This document shows positions 1 through 5,363 of a stretch of 5,529 bases of DNA, one piece after another (the stretch's first letter is position 1; each line of letters opens with the position of its first letter). The position numbers were made by a program, and so were the translations under genes. Source of the stretch: an uncultured Collinsella sp. (GTDB taxonomy: Bacteria > Actinomycetota > Coriobacteriia > Coriobacteriales > Coriobacteriaceae); assembly GCA_900756945.1 (NCBI GenBank), contig CAAELZ010000067.1, forward strand, positions 1 to 5,529. Reading direction: 5' to 3'. Under the pieces are notes generated by a model. That model saw nothing but the letters and a program-made list of their open reading frames with translations, was not told the DNA's origin and did not search any database.

Positions 1-123
1 CGGAGCCCTTTGCGTCCTGCGGAATGTTTTGGAAAGTAACCCAAAGCGGCCCGGCGGGGGTCCTGTGTAGTCACCCTTTAGGCGGAACTCTCCTAATGGG
101 TTGAGCGTTCTGGATTCTTGCTT
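1..123. other. Unassigned intergenic or gene-edge sequence
   Basis: I recognise no gene here. Plus-strand frame 3 is open from the window edge to a TGA at 102-104. The minus strand is open without a stop from base 144 to the left edge, but has no ATG, GTG or TTG start in that frame. Neither translation resembles a family I know. The sequence could be the tail of a gene outside the window or a dispersed intergenic repeat. No clear terminator hairpin with a T-tract is visible. Confidence 0.3.
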
Positions 124-153
124 GCTACCGTTTATCGCGTATAGCTACCGTTT
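124..153 (+). repeat. Tandem 10-bp direct repeats, putative activator site
   Basis: GCTACCGTTT occurs exactly at 124-133 and again at 144-153, so the copies start 20 bp apart, about two helical turns. Both lie just upstream of the putative -35 box at 163-168. Same-face tandem repeats next to a -35 are the usual arrangement for a dimeric activator or response regulator. The repeats are seen directly; the binding role and the identity of any regulator are inferred. Confidence 0.55.
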
Positions 154-162
154 GCGGAATAA

Positions 163-191
163 GTAACACTCCTTAATAAACCGTGTAGAAT
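163..191 (+). promoter_or_regulatory. Putative sigma-70-type promoter for degV
   Basis: The -35 candidate is GTAACA (163-168), with 4 of 6 matches to TTGACA. The -10 candidate is TAGAAT (186-191), with 5 of 6 matches to TATAAT, after a 17-bp spacer. The predicted transcript start is near 198, giving a leader of about 145 bases before the degV start. The weak -35 fits a promoter helped by the direct repeats upstream. Confidence 0.5.
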
Positions 192-212
192 CTCAGATAA
201 GCACGGAGTTTT

Positions 213-261
213 CCAGGGAGACGCTGTCCTTTGTTGTGTGCAAGGGGCGGCGTCTCTTTGG
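213..261 (+). promoter_or_regulatory. Long hairpin in the degV leader
   Basis: Bases 213-233 can pair with 241-261 around a 7-base loop (TTGTGTG, 234-240). The inner core GAGACGC / GCGTCTC is perfect, and the remaining pairs include several G-T wobbles. Only three T residues follow the core, so it is a poor classical terminator. It could be an attenuator, a protein-binding leader structure, or a weak terminator for upstream transcripts. A second hairpin lies just downstream at 272-290. Confidence 0.45.
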
Positions 262-271
262 CGCTTGGAGG

Positions 272-290
272 CCGTTCTGCAGCAGGACGG
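272..290 (+). promoter_or_regulatory. Second small hairpin in the degV leader
   Basis: CCGTTCTG (272-279) pairs with CAGGACGG (283-290) around the loop CAG, with one T-G wobble. It lies between the long leader hairpin and the degV start. No T-tract follows, so it is not a terminator. Its function is unknown. Confidence 0.35.
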
Positions 291-342
291 CGGACGTGCG
301 TCACATATTCAAAAGTCAACGTCGAGATGGGTTGTGATGATA

Positions 343-1197
343 ATGGGCAAGTACGTAATCGTGGTTGAGTCTGGTTCGGATGTGACGCCGGAGCTCTGCG
401 AGCGCTATGGCATCGTGCGCGTGCCCATGCATGTCACGATTGGTGACGAGACCGTCGAAGACGGATCGATCGACCCGCTTGAGATTTACTCGCGCTGCAA
501 CGAGTTTGGTGTGATGCCCAAGACCAGCGGTTGCTCGCCGGCGGATTTTGCGCATGTGTACGACCGCATCCACGCCGAGCGGCCCGATGCGACCATTTTG
601 CATCTTGCGTATTCCGAGGTTACGACCTGCTCGCATCAGTCGTCGAAGATTGCGGCAAAGGGCCGCGATTACGTCTTCTCCATGGATACGCGCTTTGTGT
701 CGGTGGGCCAGTCGCTTGTCGCCGTTGAGACCGCCAAGTATATCGAAGCCCATCCGGATGCCACCGTCGACGAGATCTTTGCCTTCACCAATTCGGTGAT
801 GGACCGCGTGCTGTTGGGCTTTGTCCCCACCGATCTCGCCTTCCTTAAGGCTGGCGGTCGTTTGTCCAACGTGGCATTCCTCGGTGCCCATCTGCTCAAG
901 ATTAAGCCCTGCATTGAGGTAACGGGCGGTAAGTTCGTGGCGACCAAGAAGTTCCGCGGTTCTATGCTCAAGTGCGCCCGTGCCTTTATTGACCACATGG
1001 TTGCGAAGGGCGATATTGATTACTCGCACATTGGTTTGGCGTATTCAGTGGGCCTTTCCGAGGAGCTGCGCGACGATATGGAAGTCTATGCGCACGACCT
1101 GGGCTTTAAGGACGTTACCTGGACTCAGGTCGGCGGCGTCATCTCGAGCCACTGCGGCCCGACCGCCTTTGGCGCGGTGCTTACGCTTAAGGCGTAG
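343..1197 (+). CDS. degV: DegV family fatty-acid-binding protein
   Basis: This is a 284-residue DegV-fold protein, the usual family size. DegV/FakB proteins are cytoplasmic carriers that hold a fatty acid; in Firmicutes, FakB presents it to the kinase FakA for phosphorylation and entry into phospholipid synthesis. From the ATG at 343, the N-terminus shows VVESGSD (7-13), typical of the first strand and loop. TSGCSP (61-66) matches the family TSxxSP lipid-carboxylate motif. GAHLLKIKPCIEV in the second half and HCGPTAFG near the C-terminus are also family features. The frame stays open upstream to a GTG at 238, but that codon sits in the leader hairpin loop and the extra residues look non-conserved, so 343 (or the ATG at 337) is preferred. 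The ribosome binding site is weak. The gene appears monocistronic, with its own promoter and terminator. No fakA-like kinase is nearby, and the bound lipid cannot be told from sequence. Confidence 0.9.
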   Translation: MGKYVIVVESGSDVTPELCERYGIVRVPMHVTIGDETVEDGSIDPLEIYSRCNEFGVMPKTSGCSPADFAHVYDRIHAERPDATILHLAYSEVTTCSHQSSKIAAKGRDYVFSMDTRFVSVGQSLVAVETAKYIEAHPDATVDEIFAFTNSVMDRVLLGFVPTDLAFLKAGGRLSNVAFLGAHLLKIKPCIEVTGGKFVATKKFRGSMLKCARAFIDHMVAKGDIDYSHIGLAYSVGLSEELRDDMEVYAHDLGFKDVTWTQVGGVISSHCGPTAFGAVLTLKA

Positions 1198-1228
1198 GGC
1201 CTGGCGTCTATCGATTTCTATTGCTTCG

Positions 1229-1265
1229 GCGGCGAGCGGGTTGTGACAACCTTCCCGCCGCTTTT
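1229..1265 (+). terminator. Rho-independent terminator after degV
   Basis: GCGGCG (1229-1234) pairs with CGCCGC (1256-1261), and GGTTG (1239-1243) pairs with CAACC (1247-1251) inside it. A 4x4 internal loop separates the two helices, and TTTT follows at 1262-1265. Its position 32 bases after the degV stop fits transcription termination. Confidence 0.65.
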
Positions 1266-1328
1266 GCGTGGAGTCAAATAGGACGATCAAATTGACCGCT
1301 AAACCGTTTCGCCATCAGGCGTATGGGC

Positions 1329-1334
1329 TAGAAT
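1329..1334 (+). promoter_or_regulatory. Putative -10 box of the pflA promoter
   Basis: TAGAAT matches TATAAT at 5 of 6 positions and is identical to the -10 proposed for degV. No good -35 is seen at 16-18 bp, which suggests activator dependence. TTGACC at 1292-1297 is too far upstream to pair with it, and the TTGACA at 1351-1356 has no -10 downstream. The predicted start is near 1341, leaving a leader of about 44 bases. Confidence 0.4.
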
Positions 1335-1384
1335 GGCTCTGGCATTTTAATTGACAAAAACCAAAGAGAGGCAAGGTTGCGGGA

Positions 1385-2203
1385 ATGGCTGAGATGACGC
1401 TTGAGGGTGTGGATGCTCATCCCGAGGACTCTGCGTATGCCCTGGGTCGCGTGCATTCGATCGAGACGATGGGAACGGTCGACGGACCCGGCATCCGCTT
1501 TGTGGTGTTTGTTCAGGGCTGTCCCATGCGCTGCGCGTATTGCCACAATCCCGATACCTGGTCTGTTAACGGCGGCACGATGGTGACCGTCGAGCATCTC
1601 ATGGACGAGTTCCAGAGCAACCATGAGTTCTACCGTAGCGGCGGCATTACCGTTTCGGGCGGCGAACCGCTCCTGCAGCCCGAGTTTTTGGCCGACCTGT
1701 TCCGTGTGATGCACAACAACCCCGATGGCCGCGTACACACCTGCCTAGACAGCTGTGGCTATGCATTTGATCCCAAGCATCCGGAGAAGTTCGATGCTGT
1801 TCTCAACGAGACCGATATGGTGCTGCTCGACATCAAGCATGCCGATCCGGTTGAGCATAAAAAGCTGACCGGTTGCGATCCTGCGCGCATCCTGGCGTTT
1901 GGCGATGAGCTTGCCCGTCGCAAGATTAAGGTTGTTATTCGCCATGTGGTGGTGCCGGGTATCACCGACACGGCGGAGGAATGCGAGAAGCTCGGTCGCC
2001 TGATCGCTCCATGGCACAACGTGGTGGGCCTGGAAATGCTGCCGTATCACACGATGGGTGTCGTCAAGTACGAGCAACTGGGTATTCCCTATAAGCTCGA
2101 GGGCGTGCCCCAGATGGATACCGCGCGCATGCCCGAGCTGCGCAACGCCGTCATGATGGGCATGAAAAAGCGCCGCGCCGAACTCAAAAACGCCATCGGC
2201 TAG
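1385..2203 (+). CDS. pflA: Pyruvate formate-lyase activating enzyme (radical SAM)
   Basis: A 272-residue glycyl-radical activating enzyme. It uses a [4Fe-4S] cluster and S-adenosylmethionine to make the glycyl radical on pyruvate formate-lyase, which splits pyruvate to acetyl-CoA and formate under anaerobic conditions. The cluster motif CxxxCxxC is at C46, C50 and C53, followed by HNPDTW, which is characteristic of PflA. SGGEP (91-95) is the SAM-binding motif. LPYHTMG and GIPYKLEGV near the C-terminus are close to classical PflA. Length and motif order are normal for the single-domain form without an inserted ferredoxin domain. The ATG at 1385 has a weak site (AAGG at 1373-1376), and GAGAGG lies further off at 1366-1371. 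The ATG at 1394 is an alternative start. The pfl substrate gene is not adjacent, so the partner must be encoded elsewhere. It could serve a related glycyl-radical enzyme, but the C-terminal motifs favour pyruvate formate-lyase. Confidence 0.95.
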   Translation: MAEMTLEGVDAHPEDSAYALGRVHSIETMGTVDGPGIRFVVFVQGCPMRCAYCHNPDTWSVNGGTMVTVEHLMDEFQSNHEFYRSGGITVSGGEPLLQPEFLADLFRVMHNNPDGRVHTCLDSCGYAFDPKHPEKFDAVLNETDMVLLDIKHADPVEHKKLTGCDPARILAFGDELARRKIKVVIRHVVVPGITDTAEECEKLGRLIAPWHNVVGLEMLPYHTMGVVKYEQLGIPYKLEGVPQMDTARMPELRNAVMMGMKKRRAELKNAIG

Positions 2204-2225
2204 CGATCCATTTTCGCCCCCAAGG

Positions 2226-2256
2226 GCACTCATTGAGGACAGACTTAAATGAGTGC
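2226..2256. repeat. 9-bp inverted repeat after pflA
   Basis: GCACTCATT (2226-2234) is perfectly complementary to AATGAGTGC (2248-2256), with a 13-base spacer. No T-tract follows, so it is not a standard terminator. It covers the first codon of the beta-lactamase-like remnant. It could be a hairpin ending the pflA transcript or an old operator. Confidence 0.4.
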
Positions 2257-2474
2257 GTGATGGCATTGCGGACGAGCAGGTTTTGGTGCGCGACAAGGCA
2301 GGCTGGATTAGCGAGGATGGTTACTATTCGACATGCGATGCGGGCCTTATCGGCATCGATGGCTGTACCTATGTCATGAGCGTCATGACATCGATGCCGT
2401 GGAGCGACCGCTCGAGCGAGGTTACGGCCGTGATTGCAAAGGCTCTGTTTGATATGCGAGCTGCACTGGCTTAG
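2253..2474 (+). pseudogene. C-terminal remnant of a beta-lactamase-like serine hydrolase
   Basis: The 73-codon frame begins at a GTG immediately after an in-frame TGA (2250-2252). Its translation resembles the end of class A beta-lactamase-fold hydrolases. VRDKAGW (residues 12-18) sits where the KTG/KSG motif normally is, followed by STCDAGLIGIDG and YVMSVMTS, which look like the last strands, then a C-terminal helix. The SxxK nucleophile and SDN motifs, which would lie about 150-200 residues upstream, have no room, because pflA ends only 49 bases before. In this context it is most simply a 5'-truncated gene. GAGGA at 2235-2239 is 13 bases from the GTG, so translation as a small protein is possible but doubtful. 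The similarity call is from recognition of the pattern, not a search. Confidence 0.55.
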
Positions 2475-2505
2475 CGTGTTCGTTTGGCGAGGTCAAACAA
2501 AATGC

Positions 2506-2514
2506 TGGTACCAT
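2506..2514 (+). promoter_or_regulatory. Putative extended -10 promoter for mtnN-ysxC
   Basis: TGGTACCAT reads as an extended -10 (TGn followed by TACCAT, 4 of 6 matches to TATAAT). The best upstream -35 is TTGGCG (2484-2489), at a long 19-bp spacing. The predicted start near 2521 leaves a short leader before the mtnN ATG. The evidence is modest, but a promoter is expected here because the upstream frame is a remnant. Confidence 0.3.
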
Positions 2515-2552
2515 ACCGTGGTTGAGAATTTCGTATAGGTTTGGGGAATGGT

Positions 2553-3293
2553 ATGGCTACCATCGCGATTATCGGTGCGCTCGAAAAAGAGATCATGCAG
2601 ATTAAGGAAGAGCTGAGCGACGTTTGCGAGGCACGGGAGGCAGGCTTGACCGTTGTGAGCGGTGGGCTCGACGGCCTGACAGTTGTCGCCACAACGGCGG
2701 GCATGGGCACGGTGAACGCCGCCGCTGCGACACAGCACCTCATTAGCAAGTATGCTCCGCAGGCTGTTGTGTTTTCGGGCATTGCGGGCGGTTTGAACCC
2801 CAAGCTCCATATCGACGACGTGGTCATTGGTAAACGCCTGCGCTATTTGGATACCGATACCGCGCTTATTGCCGAGTCCGCACCGGGGCTCGAGGAGTTT
2901 GGCTCGACGCCTGCGCTGGTCGATATTGCCGCCGATGTGCTTGCTGAGCGTGGGTTCGTTGACGCTTCGACAAATGCAGTCGCTTCGAACGAGGGCACCA
3001 AGCAGTTCCTGGTCGGCACGATTGCCACGGGTAACCGCTTTGTGACGGGCGCCGCCATGCGCAACGACGCTATCGAGGCGACGCATGCCGATTGTGTCGG
3101 CATGGAGGGCGCGGCAATTGCCCATGTCGCAACCAAAAATGGTGTCGATTGCCTGGTGTTGCGCGCTATCAGCGATAATTGTGACGAGGCGTACGATGCA
3201 ATTTGCGATCGAGAGTTCGATCTGTTCGAGTATGCGCGTGTCGCAAGTGACATCACGCTCGATATCGTCCGCCGCATTGCCGCTGCGCAATAG
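2553..3293 (+). CDS. mtnN: 5'-methylthioadenosine/S-adenosylhomocysteine nucleosidase
   Basis: A 246-residue cytoplasmic nucleosidase that removes adenine from methylthioadenosine and S-adenosylhomocysteine, recycling by-products of polyamine synthesis, methylation and radical SAM chemistry. IIGALEKEI at the N-terminus carries the equivalent of E. coli Glu12 (Glu13 here). SGIAGG (75-80) is the phosphorylase-fold signature. GMEGAA carries the ribose-binding Met184-Glu185 pair, and RAISDN carries the catalytic Asp (Asp208). The ATG at 2553 is chosen because GGGGA at 2543-2547 lies five bases before it and the protein then starts at the family N-terminus; a TTG at 2541 would add four residues. 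The gene next downstream follows after 38 bases, so co-transcription is likely. pfs/mtn is an alternative name. Adenosine deaminase-like or futalosine hydrolase activity (menaquinone pathway) is a relative to consider, but the motifs fit MtnN. Confidence 0.92.
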   Translation: MATIAIIGALEKEIMQIKEELSDVCEAREAGLTVVSGGLDGLTVVATTAGMGTVNAAAATQHLISKYAPQAVVFSGIAGGLNPKLHIDDVVIGKRLRYLDTDTALIAESAPGLEEFGSTPALVDIAADVLAERGFVDASTNAVASNEGTKQFLVGTIATGNRFVTGAAMRNDAIEATHADCVGMEGAAIAHVATKNGVDCLVLRAISDNCDEAYDAICDREFDLFEYARVASDITLDIVRRIAAAQ

Positions 3294-3331
3294 CGCGTCT
3301 ATTTGTAAGAACCTACGACCAAGGAGTGTCC

Positions 3332-3922
3332 ATGGCCGATTCCATTAACTACCAGCTTGCCAAGTTCGTCGCCAGCTACGGCAAGGTTTCGCAGATTCCC
3401 GAGTCCACCTGCCCTGAGGTGAGCTTTGTCGGCCGCTCCAACGTGGGCAAGTCCTCGATTATGAACAAGCTCTTTGGCCGCAAGAACCTGGTCAAGGTTT
3501 CGAGCACGCCGGGTAAGACGAGCAACATCAACTTCTTCGAGGCCGACGACGTGCATTTTGTGGACCTGCCGGGTTACGGTTTCGCCCGTCGCTCCAAGGC
3601 CGAGCGCGACCGCTGGGCAGAGCTCATCGGCGACTTCTTTGACTCCGAGCGCAGCTTTAACCTGGTCGTGTCGCTGGTGGATATTCGTCACGACCCGAGC
3701 AAGCTCGATCACGACATGATCGACTATCTGCAGGGCAACGAGTTCAACTTTATCGTCTGCCTCACCAAGGCCGACAAGCTCAGCCGCACCCAGCAGGCCC
3801 GCCAGGCAGCAGCCATCAAAAAGCAGCTCAACGTCCCGGCCGAGAACGTGATCATTACGAGCTCCCAGACCGGCACCGGCATCGACGAACTAAAAAAGCG
3901 CATCGCCGAGGCTTGCCTCTAG
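3332..3922 (+). CDS. ysxC: EngB/YsxC ribosome-biogenesis GTPase
   Basis: A 196-residue GTPase of the YihA/EngB/YsxC family, essential in several bacteria for late assembly of the large ribosomal subunit. All GTPase motifs are in order: G1 GRSNVGKS (34-41), G2 TPGKT (59-63), G3 DLPGYGFA (78-85), G4 TKADK (145-149) and G5 SSQTGTG (177-183). The family-typical short N-terminal helix precedes G1. The length is normal. AAGGAG at 3321-3326 lies five bases before the ATG at 3332, so this start is preferred over a GTG at 3326 that would overlap the binding site. The gene lies 38 bases after mtnN and likely shares its transcript. The end of the gene abuts the accessory module, whose long inverted repeat may terminate this transcript. 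Confidence 0.95.
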   Translation: MADSINYQLAKFVASYGKVSQIPESTCPEVSFVGRSNVGKSSIMNKLFGRKNLVKVSSTPGKTSNINFFEADDVHFVDLPGYGFARRSKAERDRWAELIGDFFDSERSFNLVVSLVDIRHDPSKLDHDMIDYLQGNEFNFIVCLTKADKLSRTQQARQAAAIKKQLNVPAENVIITSSQTGTGIDELKKRIAEACL

Positions 3923-3953
3923 TCAGGCTGCAGCCCCTCAAAAGCTCTCATCT

Positions 3954-4000
3954 ATATCACCCCAGTGATAGTTATTGGTAAACTATCACTGGGGTGATAT
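3954..4000. promoter_or_regulatory. Perfect 20-bp inverted repeat made of two operator-like dyads
   Basis: Bases 3954-3973 are perfectly complementary to 3981-4000 around a 7-base spacer (ATTGGTA). Each arm is itself a dyad: TATCACCCCAGTGATA (3955-3970) and TATCACTGGGGTGATA (3984-3999), with TATCAC/GTGATA half-sites and centres 29 bp apart. This is what paired operators for a dimeric Xre-type repressor look like, and the second gene of the module encodes such a domain. The right arm runs into TTTTT (4000-4004), so in RNA from ysxC it would also form a strong terminator. A possible -10 (TAAACT, 3979-3984) lies between the dyads, without a clear -35; its start point would exclude the left arm from the transcript. 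The palindromes are seen; the dual operator and terminator role is inferred. Confidence 0.75.
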
Positions 4001-4004
4001 TTTT

Positions 4005-4010
4005 AGGAGG
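4005..4010 (+). promoter_or_regulatory. Consensus ribosome binding site of the DUF3990 gene
   Basis: AGGAGG lies five bases before the ATG at 4016 and only four bases after the end of the long inverted repeat. It is the strongest ribosome binding site in the window, which suggests that control of this gene acts at transcription rather than by poor translation. If the hairpin forms in read-through RNA it stands directly next to this site. Confidence 0.75.
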
Positions 4011-4015
4011 TCGAT

Positions 4016-4699
4016 ATGGAGCTTTGGCACGGGTCGGAGGTTGTTGTCGAGCATCCATCGTTGGATAAATGCAGGCAATTCAATGACTATGGGCGCGGGT
4101 TTTATTGCACACCACATGAGGAAATGGCAATGGAATGGGCATGCCGGACCGAGTCTGATGGCATCGCGAACCGATATGAGCTTGACTTAGAGGGCCTTTC
4201 GGTCTTGGATTTAGAGTCTGGGGAGTTTTCAATCCTCAATTGGCTTGCGATTTTGGCTGACAACCGGGAGTTTAATGTCTCGACGCCGCTGGCACGCGAA
4301 GGACTTCGGTATTTGCTGGACAACTGCCTGATTGATATTTCTCCCTATGACGTTATTCGAGGCTATCGCGCTGACGATTCCTACTTTTCGTTTGCAAGAC
4401 AGTTCGTTAACGGCATGATTTCGCTCAGGCAATTGCAGCGCATTATGTTTTTGGGGGATTTGGGCATTCAATATGCGCTTATGAGTGAGCGCGCGTTCTC
4501 GGCGATCAGGTTTCGCGATTGGAAGCAGGCCTCGGGAGCGGAGTTTTATCCCAAACGATTTGAGCGAGAACAGAACGCTCGACGTAAGTACCTGGATACG
4601 GTAAACGGATTTGACACCGAGGGTGTCGACATTAGGGATTTGATGTCAGGGAGGGTTGATTTAAATGATCCAAGAGTTAACGGATCGTGGGCCGAGTAG
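4016..4699 (+). CDS. DUF3990-type protein, putative ADP-ribosyltransferase-fold toxin
   Basis: A 227-residue protein that I recognise as DUF3990-like. To my knowledge this family is placed among ADP-ribosyltransferase-fold proteins; no activity can be asserted from sequence alone. The N-terminus has LWHGS (3-7), then DYGRGFYCT (24-32) and the following WA (41-42), which form the family signature and likely the NAD-binding region. A second conserved block is ISPYDVIRGYRADDSYF (108-124), and IQYALMS (151-157) comes near the usual end of the domain. About 60 residues after that are charged and unassigned. There is no signal peptide or membrane segment, so it likely acts in its own cytoplasm. It is the first gene of a two-gene unit, overlaps the next gene by 35 bases, and lies behind a paired operator-like palindrome. 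A toxin role is inferred from fold and context. A host-modifying enzyme or a phage-defence effector is equally possible. Confidence 0.75.
   Translation: MELWHGSEVVVEHPSLDKCRQFNDYGRGFYCTPHEEMAMEWACRTESDGIANRYELDLEGLSVLDLESGEFSILNWLAILADNREFNVSTPLAREGLRYLLDNCLIDISPYDVIRGYRADDSYFSFARQFVNGMISLRQLQRIMFLGDLGIQYALMSERAFSAIRFRDWKQASGAEFYPKRFEREQNARRKYLDTVNGFDTEGVDIRDLMSGRVDLNDPRVNGSWAE
4648..4655 (+). promoter_or_regulatory. Ribosome binding site deciding the start of the HTH gene
   Basis: AGGGAGGG lies nine bases before the ATG at 4665, inside the end of the DUF3990 gene. It supports that start over the ATG at 4731, whose own site is GAGGA (4722-4726). The 35-base overlap suggests translational coupling. 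Confidence 0.55.
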
Positions 4700-5363
4700 G
4701 ACATATCCCGTCTATTACCTTGAGGACGCAATGAACAACCTCGGGGATTGCTTCGACTATGCCGTTAACGATTACGGAGCAGAAGGATCGGAAGTTGCTG
4801 AACTCTTTTGCCTGAGCGGCGTAGCTCGCGAGTTCGAACGCGGCAACGCATGGGTAGTGTCGGGAAAATCGGGCGTTGAGCTGTTCGCGCTTATCGCCGA
4901 AAGGTCGGGCTATCAAAACGGGCCTATACCGGACTGCGCCTATCGATTTGAGAAGACGCCGGAATATTGGGCGGGCTGGATACTGGCATACCTGCAGTGG
5001 CGCCTAGGAGAGTCTTTCGAAGATTTGCTGCATGTCGTTCCATTCGATGTGCTACGCAGTCTGTACTACCCCTGGCACGAAGCCTCGGAGGAACGCGTGG
5101 CTCGCCTCGTCTGCGATATGGCGAAAAAAGCGTCCAGGCAAACCAAACTTGCGTTAGCGAGAAAGAAGCTTAAGAAAACCCAACAAGACCTAGCGTACGA
5201 ATCGGGTGTGTCACTCCGCTCAATCCAAATGTACGAGCAGCGCCAGAGAAACATCAATGAAGCTTCGGTAACAAGCGTAAGAGCCATAGCAAAAGCCCTC
5301 CACTGCAACATCGAAGACCTCCTAGAACCAGTCTTTGAATTCAAAGAATCCAGCGCCGCCTAA
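4665..5363 (+). CDS. Xre-type HTH protein with unknown N-terminal domain, putative antitoxin/autorepressor
   Basis: A 232-residue protein with two parts. Residues about 13-150 form a domain I cannot name; it contains YYLEDAMNNLGDCFDYAV (17-34), SGVAREFERGN (51-61), VSGKSGVEL (65-73) and PEYWAGWILAYLQW (99-112). Residues 161-221 form an Xre/Cro-type helix-turn-helix: LALARKKLKKTQQDLAYESG, then recognition helix SLRSIQMYEQ (183-192), then a helix ending in CNIEDLLEP. I recall similar HTH proteins with this N-terminal domain in Firmicutes and Coriobacteria. The likely role is to bind and neutralise the upstream DUF3990 protein through the N-terminal domain and to repress the unit through the palindromic operators. 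This is inference from overlap and architecture. The start at 4665 keeps the family-like N-terminus; 4731 would remove part of it. The last 200 bases use A-rich and rare codons (AGA, ATA, CTA) more than the housekeeping genes, a possible sign of transfer. No convincing terminator follows. Confidence 0.75.
   Translation: MIQELTDRGPSRTYPVYYLEDAMNNLGDCFDYAVNDYGAEGSEVAELFCLSGVAREFERGNAWVVSGKSGVELFALIAERSGYQNGPIPDCAYRFEKTPEYWAGWILAYLQWRLGESFEDLLHVVPFDVLRSLYYPWHEASEERVARLVCDMAKKASRQTKLALARKKLKKTQQDLAYESGVSLRSIQMYEQRQRNINEASVTSVRAIAKALHCNIEDLLEPVFEFKESSAA

Noticed and set aside
238..342. N-terminal extension of DegV from the GTG at 238
   Set aside because: The GTG lies in a hairpin loop, the 35 extra residues look non-conserved, and the family N-terminus begins at the ATG at 343.
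316..1029. Minus-strand open frame opposite degV (237 codons)
   Set aside because: The DegV motifs are unambiguous on the plus strand; the antisense frame is a shadow without a plausible product.
1351..1356. Perfect TTGACA as a -35 for pflA
   Set aside because: No -10-like hexamer lies 16-18 bp downstream, and a start there would fall inside the coding sequence.
1745..2296. Minus-strand open frame opposite pflA (183 codons)
   Set aside because: It is antisense to a well-supported radical SAM gene, and its translation resembles no family.
2511..2556. Inverted repeat CCATACC / GGTATGG around the mtnN start, as a possible start-sequestering hairpin
   Set aside because: The left arm falls inside the putative -10 region, upstream of the predicted transcript start, so it would not be in the mRNA. 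A 7-bp match is also easily due to chance.
2493..3290. Long minus-strand open frame opposite mtnN (265 codons)
   Set aside because: The plus strand clearly encodes MtnN with all catalytic motifs. The antisense frame has no recognisable domain and is explained by codon bias of a GC-rich gene.
3926..3935. GGCTGCAGCC palindrome after ysxC as a terminator
   Set aside because: It has no loop and no T-tract. The long inverted repeat just downstream is a much better terminator candidate.
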